Below, one piece after another: positions 27,371 through 34,975 of a DNA stretch of 64,000 nucleotides. The notes under the pieces were generated by a model, which saw nothing but the letters and a program-made list of their open reading frames with translations, ran no database searches and had not been told where the DNA came from. Numbering within the stretch: the stretch's first letter is position 1; each line of letters opens with the position of its first letter. The position numbers were made by a program, and so were the translations under genes. Where the stretch lies: assembly GCA_902373515.1 (NCBI GenBank), contig CABKML010000002.1:1-64000 (forward strand). Reading direction: 5' to 3'. This DNA is from an uncultured Eubacteriales bacterium (GTDB lineage Bacteria; Bacillota; Clostridia; Saccharofermentanales; Fastidiosipilaceae).

Positions 27371-27379
27371 AAAGGAGGT
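27371..27379 (+). promoter_or_regulatory. Orphan consensus ribosome-binding site
   Basis: AAAGGAGGT is a near-perfect anti-16S match, but the codon at the ideal distance (27388-27390) is GTA, not a start codon, and the frame after it stops at 27445. No gene uses it. It may be the original ribosome-binding site of infA, now separated from that gene by the inserted remnant. Confidence 0.45.
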
Positions 27380-27450
27380 AACTTTAAGTAATCAAAATCA
27401 TTGTTAATGGTAAGACTTATAAAACATCAATAAGTCGGCAAGAGTAAAAA

Positions 27451-27658
27451 ATGAAAAAGAAATTGCGCAGAGAACAAAGATGTCTCTCACGCAAGTATGA
27501 GAAATTAAAGAAAGGAGAGTCCACTCAAAAGAATATACAACTCTTAATCTAAGAGCTGCTTTAACTTACGAAGTTGCATAATGAAAGCAAACGTAAGTAT
27601 GTACTGCGGGCTATCGCAGGAATTTACGACTGTGGAGTGTACAAGAACTTGTGAGTAG
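27451..27658 (+). pseudogene. Decayed IS605-type TnpB (OrfB) remnant
   Basis: At 27451-27552 a 33-codon frame encodes KKLRREQRCLSRKYEKLKKG followed by ESTQKNIQ, the characteristic conserved central helix block of IS200/IS605-family TnpB proteins. A different frame at 27602-27658 ends with QEFTTVE, resembling the QEFTPVE-like C-terminus of TnpB. The intervening catalytic and zinc-ribbon parts are missing, so this is a relic. TnpB proteins are RNA-guided nucleases whose guide RNA overlaps the 3' end of the gene; the bases after 27602 could include a relic of that RNA. It occupies the gap between the unknown gene and infA. Confidence 0.7.
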
Positions 27659-27773
27659 CGTATTGTTTATAATCGCCAAAGCATACACGTTGAAGCAGTA
27701 AGAAGTATCCGCAAGGACTTCAATTTCTCGATGTGTTTGAGTATATTTCAACACATTTTGAGTGGCAGATAAT

Positions 27774-27992
27774 ATGTCTAAATCGGATGTGATTGAAGTT
27801 GAAGGCGTGGTGGAGGAAGTTCTCCCGAATGCCGAATTCAAGGTGAAATTACCCAATGATCATGTTGTTTTGGCCCACGTATCGGGACGCTTGCGCCAGA
27901 ATTATATTAAGATTCTTAAAGGTGATAAGGTGAAAATGGAGTTATCGCCTTATGATTTGGATCGGGGCAGAATTACCTGGCGTGACAAATAA
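27774..27992 (+). CDS. infA: Translation initiation factor IF-1
   Basis: 72 residues from ATG 27774, exactly the usual size. [39 protein letters not shown] and the closing [15 protein letters not shown] are diagnostic of this OB-fold factor, which binds the ribosomal A site. An in-frame GTG at 27762 would add MADN. Neither start has a strong ribosome-binding site; GAGTGG at 27760-27765 is the best, 8 bases from the ATG. That is unusual for this operon and coincides with the TnpB relic directly upstream. Confidence 0.96.
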   Translation: MSKSDVIEVEGVVEEVLPNAEFKVKLPNDHVVLAHVSGRLRQNYIKILKGDKVKMELSPYDLDRGRITWRDK

Positions 27993-28113
27993 GTTTTGGT
28001 GAACGGACGTAAAAGAGCAGAACAAAGAGCGGAACAAATTACAAGCGAAACGCAAAAGTGTTAATAAAAAGTTAATACAAGCGGATAATAGCCTCGATAT
28101 AGGGTTATATCGC

Positions 28114-28141
28114 TTGCAAATGCCTTTTTTTCTGCTAAAAT
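28114..28141 (+). promoter_or_regulatory. Internal promoter upstream of rpmJ
   Basis: TTGCAA (28114-28119), 16-base spacer, TAAAAT (28136-28141). It is preceded by an inverted repeat at 28095-28112 (CGATATA/TATATCG). Initiation near 28148 would give a short leader containing the hairpin at 28153-28184. This would drive the rpmJ-rpsM-rpsK-rpoA-rplQ segment independently. Confidence 0.55.
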
Positions 28142-28152
28142 ATTAGAGCATA

Positions 28153-28184
28153 TGTCAAAAAAGCACTTTTGCGCTGCTTTGACA
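28153..28184 (+). promoter_or_regulatory. Leader hairpin upstream of rpmJ
   Basis: TGTCAAA plus AAGCA pair with TGCTTTGACA to give a 10-bp stem with a small A bulge. No T run follows, and GGAGGTG begins 6 bases later, so the hairpin is better placed to influence translation or mRNA stability than to terminate transcription. Confidence 0.5.
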
Positions 28185-28202
28185 ATGATGGAGGTGACTC
28201 AA

Positions 28203-28316
28203 ATGAAAGTAAGACCATCTGTAAAACCTATGTGTGAAAAGTGCAAGATTATTCGCCGCCATGGCCGTGTTATGGTTATTTGCAGCGACCCGAAGCACAA
28301 GCAACGTCAAGGTTGA
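28203..28316 (+). CDS. rpmJ: 50S ribosomal protein L36
   Basis: 37 residues. [20 protein letters not shown] and [15 protein letters not shown] match zinc-binding L36 with the CxxC...C...H ligands present. GGAGGTG lies 6 bases before the ATG. It is in the canonical place after infA, but separated from it by 210 bases that carry a promoter. Confidence 0.98.
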   Translation: MKVRPSVKPMCEKCKIIRRHGRVMVICSDPKHKQRQG

Positions 28317-28318
28317 TT

Positions 28319-28344
28319 AAGGGCGCCTGAGTGCCCTTTATTTT
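28319..28344 (+). terminator. Terminator or attenuator between rpmJ and rpsM
   Basis: AAGGGC (28319-28324) pairs with GCCCTT (28333-28338), followed by TATTTTG. The stem is short and the T tract interrupted, so read-through into rpsM is likely. The stretch after it contains TACAAT (28391-28396), a possible -10 without a clear -35. Confidence 0.5.
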
Positions 28345-28420
28345 GAATAATGGATGAGCGCGGCATATAACTGCTCATCTTCTATATAGATACAATATTT
28401 TTAACTCGGAGGTATGTAGA

Positions 28421-28789
28421 ATGGCTCGTATAGCAGGTGTTGATCTGCCGAACGAAAAGCGTGTCGAGATTGCCTTGACTTATATCTATGGCATCGGCTT
28501 GACAAGCTCGAAGGAAATTTTAAGCAAATGCGAAATTAATCCCGATACACGCATGAAAGATCTCGGCGAGGCTGAGATTTCTAAAATTCGTGATATTTTG
28601 GAAAATGAATACAAAGTAGAAGGTGACTTGAGACGTGAGGTGGCTATGAATATTAAGCGCTTGACTGATATCGGCTGCTATCGCGGTCGTCGTCACAGAG
28701 CCGGTTTGCCGGTTCGCGGCCAACGCACCAAGACCAATGCCAGAACACGCAAAGGCCCAAGTCATACGATTGCAGGTAAGAAGAAGTAA
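28421..28789 (+). CDS. rpsM: 30S ribosomal protein S13
   Basis: 122 residues. [32 protein letters not shown] and the C-terminal basic block [19 protein letters not shown] are diagnostic. S13 bridges to the large subunit and contacts P-site tRNA. GGAGG precedes the ATG. Confidence 0.99.
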   Translation: MARIAGVDLPNEKRVEIALTYIYGIGLTSSKEILSKCEINPDTRMKDLGEAEISKIRDILENEYKVEGDLRREVAMNIKRLTDIGCYRGRRHRAGLPVRGQRTKTNARTRKGPSHTIAGKKK

Positions 28790-28804
28790 AGGAGGTAAAT
28801 TGCC

Positions 28805-29206
28805 ATGGCAACAAAAACAAGCGTTAAAAGTCGGCGCGTAAAGCGCAAGGTTAAGAAGAATATAGAGCGTGGTCAGGTGCATATTCATTCCTCTTTTAAT
28901 AACACAATCGTCACCGTATCCGACATGCAGGGCAATGTAGTAGCATGGTCCAGCGCCGGTGCTCAAGGTATGCACGGTTCACGTAAGTCAACTCCGTTCG
29001 CCGCTCAAATGGCTTCGGAAGAGGCTGCTAAAGTGGCTAAAGACAACGGCATGAGAACTGTTGAAGTTTACATTAAGGGACCCGGTTCAGGTCGGGAGTC
29101 TGCCATCAGAGCTTTGGCAACAGCCGGTTTGGAAGTCAGCTTGATTAAAGACGTGACACCTATTCCTCATAACGGTTGCCGTCCGCCGAAGAAACGTAGG
29201 GTTTAA
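28805..29206 (+). CDS. rpsK: 30S ribosomal protein S11
   Basis: 133 residues. [53 protein letters not shown] and the closing [18 protein letters not shown] are typical. S11 forms part of the platform near the E site. In many Clostridia rpsD follows; here rpoA follows directly. Confidence 0.99.
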   Translation: MATKTSVKSRRVKRKVKKNIERGQVHIHSSFNNTIVTVSDMQGNVVAWSSAGAQGMHGSRKSTPFAAQMASEEAAKVAKDNGMRTVEVYIKGPGSGRESAIRALATAGLEVSLIKDVTPIPHNGCRPPKKRRV

Positions 29207-29259
29207 TCATTACTTTATTTGATGATAACTTTATTTACGTTGGTGATGGGAGGAAATGA

Positions 29260-30225
29260 ATGTTAGATACTAATAGGCCCAATATTGAAACTGTGGAATT
29301 GTCAAGTGACAAGTCATATGGTCGCTTTGTGATTGAACCGCTGGAGCGGGGATACGGCCAGACTTTAGGCAATTCTTTAAGACGCGTTTTGTTATCTTCC
29401 TTACCAGGATCAGCTGTAACTTCTTTAAGAGTTGATAATGTATTGCACGAATTCTCCACTGTTAAGGGTGTCGTTCAGGATATGACCGAAATTATTCTGA
29501 ATGTAAAAGGAATTCGCACCAGAATGCACGTTGATGCCCCGAAGACAATTTACTTGGCTCGAGCTGAAGGCTTCAAGGGCGATGTTTACGCCGGCGATAT
29601 TACGACGGATGAAGAAGTTGAGATTATGAATCCGGATCATTTGATTTGTACGATGAACGGCAGCGAGCGCTTGTTCGCCGAGTTTACCGTTACGAACGGA
29701 ACCGGATATAATACGGCTGAACAGAACAAATGGGTTAATCAACCGATCGGCGTTATCGCCATCGATTCAATTTTCACTCCGATTAAGCGAGTGAAATATG
29801 CGGTTGAAGATACCCGTGTCGGTCAGGTAACCGACTTTGACCGTTTGACGATGGAAGTTTGGACGGACGGCACGATCGAAGCTGACAAGGCTTTGGCGAT
29901 GGCGGCATCCATTCTGATTGAACAGTTGAGCCTGTTCAAGGATTTGAGCGGTAATATCGTTATTAACGAACCGAGCGGTAAGCCCGTTGCCGGTCCGGAA
30001 TATAACGAGGTCTACGATACGGCTATTGAAGATTTGGATTTCAGCGTCCGGACTTATAACTGTTTGAAGCGTGCCAATATTAATACGTTGGGCGATTTGG
30101 CAGTTAGAAGCGAAGATGAGATGATGAAAGTTCGCAATCTGGGTAAAAAGTCGTTAGAAGAAGTTATGCAGAAGATGAAAGATTTAGGTTTTGCCCTCTC
30201 CAAAGGCGAGACTGAGAACGAATAA
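29260..30225 (+). CDS. rpoA: RNA polymerase subunit alpha
   Basis: 321 residues. The N-terminal assembly domain shows FVIEPLERGYGQTLGNSLRR and VLLSSLPGSAVTSLRVD. The C-terminal DNA- and regulator-binding domain shows RTYNCLKRANINTLGDL and RNLGKKSLEEVMQKM, joined by a short acidic linker. GGGAGG lies before the ATG. It sits between rpsK and rplQ, the standard alpha-operon position. Confidence 0.99.
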   Translation: MLDTNRPNIETVELSSDKSYGRFVIEPLERGYGQTLGNSLRRVLLSSLPGSAVTSLRVDNVLHEFSTVKGVVQDMTEIILNVKGIRTRMHVDAPKTIYLARAEGFKGDVYAGDITTDEEVEIMNPDHLICTMNGSERLFAEFTVTNGTGYNTAEQNKWVNQPIGVIAIDSIFTPIKRVKYAVEDTRVGQVTDFDRLTMEVWTDGTIEADKALAMAASILIEQLSLFKDLSGNIVINEPSGKPVAGPEYNEVYDTAIEDLDFSVRTYNCLKRANINTLGDLAVRSEDEMMKVRNLGKKSLEEVMQKMKDLGFALSKGETENE

Positions 30226-30247
30226 GCGAATATAGGAGGAAAGTTAA

Positions 30248-30781
30248 ATGCCAGGTCATCGCAAATTAGGACGCCTGACTAGTCATCGTTTGTCGATGTT
30301 GAACGGAATTGTTACCCGTTTGCTAGTTGACGGTAAAGTTGAAACTACATATATGCGTGCCAAAGAAGCACAGAAGATTGCCGAGAAATTGATTACTATT
30401 GCTATTCCGGTACATGATAAGTTCACAACTCGTGAGGTTGTCGCTTCTCATGCCAAGTTGGACGGTAAGGGTAAGAAAGTTTTGGAGCGCAAGAAGGTTG
30501 AGCGTAACGGTAAGACGGTGGAGTATGATGTTGTCAGTCGTGAATTGACGACTAAGACTGTCAAAGTTGACAGCCCGGCTCGTTTGGCTGCCAGACGTAA
30601 GGCTATGTTGCATGTTACATCCATGAACGATGCGGAAGGTAATAAGGTTTACACTTTGAATCATCTTTTCGATGTTGTTGCTCCCCGCTATGTTGATCGC
30701 AAGGGCGGTTATACAAGAATTACCAAGTTGGGTGTGCGCCGCGGTGATGCAGCCGAGATGGCTTTAGTTGAGTTGGTGTAA
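30248..30781 (+). CDS. rplQ: 50S ribosomal protein L17 with an internal insertion
   Basis: The ends are standard L17: [20 protein letters not shown] at the N-terminus and [20 protein letters not shown] plus [17 protein letters not shown] at the C-terminus. At 177 residues it is about 55-60 longer than the usual 115-125. The extra part (about residues 53-112) is a basic, Lys/Val/Glu-rich insertion containing [19 protein letters not shown]. Codon use matches its neighbours, so it is not a recent foreign insert. A strong terminator ends the operon after it. Confidence 0.97.
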   Translation: MPGHRKLGRLTSHRLSMLNGIVTRLLVDGKVETTYMRAKEAQKIAEKLITIAIPVHDKFTTREVVASHAKLDGKGKKVLERKKVERNGKTVEYDVVSRELTTKTVKVDSPARLAARRKAMLHVTSMNDAEGNKVYTLNHLFDVVAPRYVDRKGGYTRITKLGVRRGDAAEMALVELV

Positions 30782-30830
30782 TGCAGCTTTAACTAGTCAT
30801 AATAGTTGTATCAGCTTTGAAGAAAGTGAG

Positions 30831-30864
30831 AAAAGTCGCAATTTTTTCGGTTGCGACTTTTTTT
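30831..30864 (+). terminator. Terminator of the ribosomal superoperon
   Basis: AAAAGTCGCAA (30831-30841) and TTGCGACTTTT (30851-30861) form a perfect 11-bp stem with a 9-base loop and a T run. Confidence 0.95.
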
Positions 30865-30906
30865 CTGTGTTAAAATACGATGAAAACTGAAGCGGGAGAG
30901 TGAATT

Positions 30907-33054
30907 GTGCAGTCGGATATTGCTTTTGAGCTGAAACATGTTAATTTCAGTTATGAAGAGGGGCAGGTGACATTGGCTGATGTTACTGCTTCTTTAGTGC
31001 CGGGTTCTTATACGGCTTTGATCGGGCGTAACGGTTCGGGCAAGTCGACTTTGGCACGCCATTTGAATGCTTTGCTGCTGCCCGATAGCGGCAAGGTACG
31101 CAGCTTCGGGATTGACAGTCAGGATGATACGCAGCTGTTTGAGCTGAGACGTTTGGTCGGGATGGTTTTTCAAAATCCGGATAATCAGATTATCGGGACT
31201 ACCGTGACGGAGGATATGGCTTTCGGGCCTGAAAATTTGGCGATTCCGCCGCTTGAGATTGCGGCGCGGATTAAGCGGGTGCTGCAGTTGTTACATATGA
31301 AGGCTTATAAAGATACGGCGCCGAGCAATTTGTCGGGCGGTCAGAAGCAGAAATTGGCCGTCGGCGGTATTTTGGTGATGGAGCCGCAAGCTGTCGTGCT
31401 GGACGAGGCGACAAGTATGTTGGATCCGTCGATGCGGCGGGAACTTTTGGCTTTTATTCGGCAGTTACGTTTGTCCAAGGGCTTGACGATTGTTAATGTG
31501 ACGCATCATCTGGATGAGATTTTGACAGCCGATAAGGTTCTGGTTTTGCAGCAGGGACATTTGGTGCGGAATTATTCGCCGTTGGATCTTTTTAACGATG
31601 CGGCTTTGATTCGGGAGCTGAAGCTCAGCGTGCCGGGGGAGATTGCGCTGTTGAAGGTTTTGGAGACGGTACAGGGGCGAGAGCTTTTAACTTTGCCGGA
31701 TTTGTTGCCGGCGACGGTGCAAAAGGCGTTGTTGCAAAGTGCGGCGGCGTTGTTGCAGGCGGCGACCGATAAGGGGGAAGGAGAGCTGCTTATGCAGCGC
31801 TTGCGCGGGCAGATGTCGTTGTTGGCGCAGGATGAACAGGAGCTTGCGGCTCGTTTGGCAGCGAAGGTTAAGTCTTTGATGCAGGTTTTTGCGGCTGCAG
31901 GTGCCGTAAGGGTTTCAGGTTCTGTAGGAGCTGCAGGTGCTGCAGAGACTGTAGGCGACAGGGTTCAAGGGCCGGTTCAAGCCTCGGCAGTCGATAAGGC
32001 AGCGTGCGTACAAGCGGTTGATAAGGTACCGGGTGTAAAGGCAGCTAAAACTTCAAGTGTGCCGGAGAGCGAACAATCCGCTCAAGCTGAGCCTGAGCCT
32101 ATTATTAAAGTTGAACATCTTACTTATCGCTATGAGGAGCAGGAGAAAAACACGCCGCCGGTATTGGACGATATTTCGTTCGAGGTCAAGCGGGGCGAGG
32201 TGTTGGCGATTGTCGGCCATTCCGGTTCGGGCAAATCGACTTTGATTATGCACCTTAATGCGTTGTTGGCGAATAAGCCGGGAGAAGTAATTATTGACGG
32301 GCTTGATGCTTCCGTGAAAAGTAATTTGCTGGCAATTCGGCGCAAGGTGTCATTGCTTTTTCAATATCCCGAGCATCAGCTTTTTGCCGAGACTGTTTAT
32401 AAAGATATTGCCTACGGACCGACGAAATTGGCGTATTCACCCGCTCAGGTGGATAATATGGTCAATTTGGCGGTGACAATGTTGGGCTTTGACAAAGATG
32501 TTTTGCAGAAATCGCCTTTCGAGTTGTCCGGCGGTCAGATGCGCAAGGTGGCATTTGCCGGGATTATTGCGATGTGGCCGGAGATTCTGGTTTTGGATGA
32601 GCCGGCGGCCGGCTTGGATGATTTGGGGCGGAAAGAGATGTTCAATTATATTAAGTTGTTGCAAAGTTTGGGCAAGACGGTTGTGGTTGTGTCGCATAAT
32701 ATGGAAGATGTGGCGGAGTTTGCCGATCGGGTTTTAATTTTGCAACATGGTAAGGTTGTGAAGTTGGCAGAACCGGAGATAATTTTCCCGGATCGTGATT
32801 TGTTGGCGGCCAATGCTTTGGAGCAGCCGACGTTTACGGCGTGTCTGCAGCTTTTGCAGGCGCGTTTGGGTTGGCAGCTGCCTACGTATGCTCCGACTTT
32901 GTTGCAGACTTTGCAAGTTATTCTGGATTTTGTTGCCGCGACAGTTGCTACGACAATTGCTCCGTCAGTTGCCGAGGCGCAGCAGGTAAAGCAGCAAGTA
33001 AAGCGGCAGGAGAGTAGCGCTGCGACGGAAAGAGGCAAGATACAGTGCGTATAA
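30907..33054 (+). CDS. ecfA: Energy-coupling factor transporter ATPase, EcfA1-EcfA2 fusion
   Basis: One 715-residue protein contains both ATPases of a group II ECF vitamin/metal importer. Domain 1 (residues 1-275): Walker A GRNGSGKST, Q-loop VFQNPDNQIIGTTVTEDMAF, signature LSGGQKQKLAVGG, Walker B AVVLDEATSMLDP. Domain 2 (about 397-640): GHSGSGKST, LLFQYPEHQLFAETVYKDIA, LSGGQMRKVAFAG, ILVLDEPAAGLDD. Between them lies an Ala/Val/Gly-rich linker (about 330-396). The usual arrangement is two separate genes, ecfA1 and ecfA2, after rplQ. The start is GTG at 30907 after GGGAGAG. It overlaps ecfT by 10 bases. No EcfS substrate-binding gene is in the window. Confidence 0.93.
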   Translation: MQSDIAFELKHVNFSYEEGQVTLADVTASLVPGSYTALIGRNGSGKSTLARHLNALLLPDSGKVRSFGIDSQDDTQLFELRRLVGMVFQNPDNQIIGTTVTEDMAFGPENLAIPPLEIAARIKRVLQLLHMKAYKDTAPSNLSGGQKQKLAVGGILVMEPQAVVLDEATSMLDPSMRRELLAFIRQLRLSKGLTIVNVTHHLDEILTADKVLVLQQGHLVRNYSPLDLFNDAALIRELKLSVPGEIALLKVLETVQGRELLTLPDLLPATVQKALLQSAAALLQAATDKGEGELLMQRLRGQMSLLAQDEQELAARLAAKVKSLMQVFAAAGAVRVSGSVGAAGAAETVGDRVQGPVQASAVDKAACVQAVDKVPGVKAAKTSSVPESEQSAQAEPEPIIKVEHLTYRYEEQEKNTPPVLDDISFEVKRGEVLAIVGHSGSGKSTLIMHLNALLANKPGEVIIDGLDASVKSNLLAIRRKVSLLFQYPEHQLFAETVYKDIAYGPTKLAYSPAQVDNMVNLAVTMLGFDKDVLQKSPFELSGGQMRKVAFAGIIAMWPEILVLDEPAAGLDDLGRKEMFNYIKLLQSLGKTVVVVSHNMEDVAEFADRVLILQHGKVVKLAEPEIIFPDRDLLAANALEQPTFTACLQLLQARLGWQLPTYAPTLLQTLQVILDFVAATVATTIAPSVAEAQQVKQQVKRQESSAATERGKIQCV

Positions 33055-33845
33055 CATTAGGTAAATATTATCGAGCCGATTCGCTGATTCATAATTTTGA
33101 TCCGCGGCTGAAAATTGTCACATCTTTCGTGCTGATGATTTTGATTTTTTGTCTGCAAAGTTTGTGGTCGCTGGCGGCATATGCTTTGATTTTGTTGGCG
33201 TTGTTCGCCTGTGCCAAGTTGCCCTGGAGCTGTTTTTGGCAAAGCTTGAAGCAGATTGTCGCTATTTCGGCCGTTATTTTTCTGATGAATCTGTTTATCG
33301 GTACGGGCGAGACGGTTTTGTGGCGTTGGCGTTTTATTGTGATTTATCAGGAAAATTTGTTGCAGGCGGTCAAGATGCTGCTGCGGATTGTTTATCTGGT
33401 TTTGACTTCGACTTTATTTTTGACGTTGACAACTTCGCCTTTAGTTATTGCCGCCGCTTTGGAAGATTTGTTTAAGCCTTTTTCCAAATTCGGGTTTCCC
33501 GGCCACGAGATTGCTATGATGCTGTCGATTGCATTGCGTTTTGTGCCGACGATTGCCGAGGAGATGGAGACGTTGGAGAAGGCGCAGTTAGCGCGCGGGG
33601 CTGATTTTGATACCGGCGGTATTATTAAGAAAGCTAAAGGTATGGTGGTTATTCTTGTGCCGTTGTTCGTTTCGGCGATTAATCGGGCGCTGGATTTGGC
33701 TACGAGTATGGAGGCTCGCTGTTATCACGGGGGGGAGCATCGGACACGTTTGCAGCAGTTCAAATTGCAGGCGCGGGATTATTTGTTGGCTTCTTCGTTG
33801 ATCGGAGCTTTGGTGCTTTTGTTGCTCGGGCAAGTTTATTTGTGA
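33045..33845 (+). CDS. ecfT: Energy-coupling factor transporter transmembrane protein EcfT
   Basis: The shared membrane scaffold that couples the EcfA ATPases to various S components. 266 residues. HNFDPRLKIVTSFVLMILIF is the typical N-terminus. Five to six hydrophobic segments follow. The coupling-helix motifs are seen as KAQLARGADFDTGG and TSMEARCYHGGEHRTR (the family's two Ala-Arg-Gly/Ala-Arg-Cys motifs). The GTG start lies inside the 3' end of the fused ATPase gene, indicating coupled translation and a fixed stoichiometry. Confidence 0.95.
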   Translation: MRITLGKYYRADSLIHNFDPRLKIVTSFVLMILIFCLQSLWSLAAYALILLALFACAKLPWSCFWQSLKQIVAISAVIFLMNLFIGTGETVLWRWRFIVIYQENLLQAVKMLLRIVYLVLTSTLFLTLTTSPLVIAAALEDLFKPFSKFGFPGHEIAMMLSIALRFVPTIAEEMETLEKAQLARGADFDTGGIIKKAKGMVVILVPLFVSAINRALDLATSMEARCYHGGEHRTRLQQFKLQARDYLLASSLIGALVLLLLGQVYL

Positions 33846-33853
33846 GGTGAAAT

Positions 33854-34789
33854 GTGTTGTTGGCGGATGATGCGGTAAAAGCGGCATTTATGCCGGCTGA
33901 GACACCTGAGCTTGCAGCTTTTTTGCAAGCGGCGCCGAAGCCGGTTTTTAATTGTAATTTCCGTGATTATCACAGGCGGCGGAATATTGCTTTGCTTTTG
34001 CAGTATGACGGGCGGGATTTTGCCGGTTTTCAGCGGCAGAAGAATGCTTTGTCGGTGCAGGAGGTTTTGGAGCGCTGCTTAAGTCGTTTGTGCGGGGAGG
34101 ATATTTTAATTTACGGTTGTTCCCGGACGGATGCTAAGGTTAGTGCCTTGGCTTATGTTGCGAATTTTTATACGGATGCGGCAATTCCGCTTGCCGCTTT
34201 TCCTCTAGCCTGTCAGGCGTTGTTGCCGCCGTCCGTGTCCGTGTTGGAGGCGGTGGAGGTTGAGCATGATTTTAATGCCCGCTTTTCAACTTTGGCCAAG
34301 ACGTATTATTATGATTTGCTTTTGGCACGTTTTGTGCCGGCGTTGCTGCGCCCGAGTCTCTGCCGCTGCTATTATCAGTTGGATGTGAATAAGATGAAGG
34401 AAGCGGCGGCGCTGTTGGTCGGGGAGCATGACTTTCGGGCTTTTTGTGCAGCGAAGGCGCAGGTGACGGATTACAGACGGCGGGTGTTGAGTTTGCAGCT
34501 GCGGGAGTTTACGTTGGCGGCGCCTTTTAATTTGCCCTGTTTGCGTTTTATTATCAGCGGTGACGGTTTTCTCTATAATATGGTGCGTATTATTGTCGGG
34601 ACGTTGACGGATGTCGGCCGCGGGCGGCTGTCTGTCGCGGAAGTTGCGGCTTTGCTTGCTGCAGGTGAGCGGACAAGGGCGGGGATGACGATGCCGCCTG
34701 AAGGTTTGACTTTAGCGCAGGTTTATTATCCTGAGCGCCTTTTTGCCTCTCTCTCCGATTCTCCGGCAGCCGGCAGTCGGCGGGGATAA
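33854..34789 (+). CDS. truA: tRNA pseudouridine synthase A
   Basis: Isomerises U38-40 in the anticodon stem. The family core is clear: IALLLQYDGRDFAGFQRQKN, the catalytic-Asp region CSRTDAKVSALAYVANF, FNARFSTLAKTYYYDLL, GEHDFRAFCA and GDGFLYNMVRIIVGTL. The catalytic Asp is kept, but the motif, usually RTDAGVHA, reads RTDAKVSA. About 40 extra N-terminal residues precede the core. The GTG start at 33854 is 5 bases after GAGGTG; ATG 33890 is an alternative. It follows ecfT by 8 bases, the usual Firmicutes order rplQ-ecfA-ecfT-truA. Confidence 0.93.
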   Translation: MLLADDAVKAAFMPAETPELAAFLQAAPKPVFNCNFRDYHRRRNIALLLQYDGRDFAGFQRQKNALSVQEVLERCLSRLCGEDILIYGCSRTDAKVSALAYVANFYTDAAIPLAAFPLACQALLPPSVSVLEAVEVEHDFNARFSTLAKTYYYDLLLARFVPALLRPSLCRCYYQLDVNKMKEAAALLVGEHDFRAFCAAKAQVTDYRRRVLSLQLREFTLAAPFNLPCLRFIISGDGFLYNMVRIIVGTLTDVGRGRLSVAEVAALLAAGERTRAGMTMPPEGLTLAQVYYPERLFASLSDSPAAGSRRG

Positions 34790-34881
34790 ATTTCAAACAG
34801 GTGACGTAAACGGGATTTATGTGCACAAATGTGAAAACGGTGTGAAGTTAAAGTGAGACAAAAGTGAGGTTGACGGGAAAG

Positions 34882-34912
34882 TTGTTTCAGGGGCAAGAAG
34901 CTGTGCTAAAGT
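34882..34912 (+). promoter_or_regulatory. Possible promoter of the 34976 surface-protein gene
   Basis: TTGTTT (34882-34887), 19-base spacer, TAAAGT (34907-34912). A TTGACG at 34870-34875 is also present but has no -10 at 16-18 bases. A strong promoter is expected from the codon bias of the gene, so this assignment is tentative. Confidence 0.35.
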
Positions 34913-34975
34913 ATGCGTGTACTGAGGCGGGCACATCAACCACCGTACTCAATAAATTAAATGGAGGAAATAACC

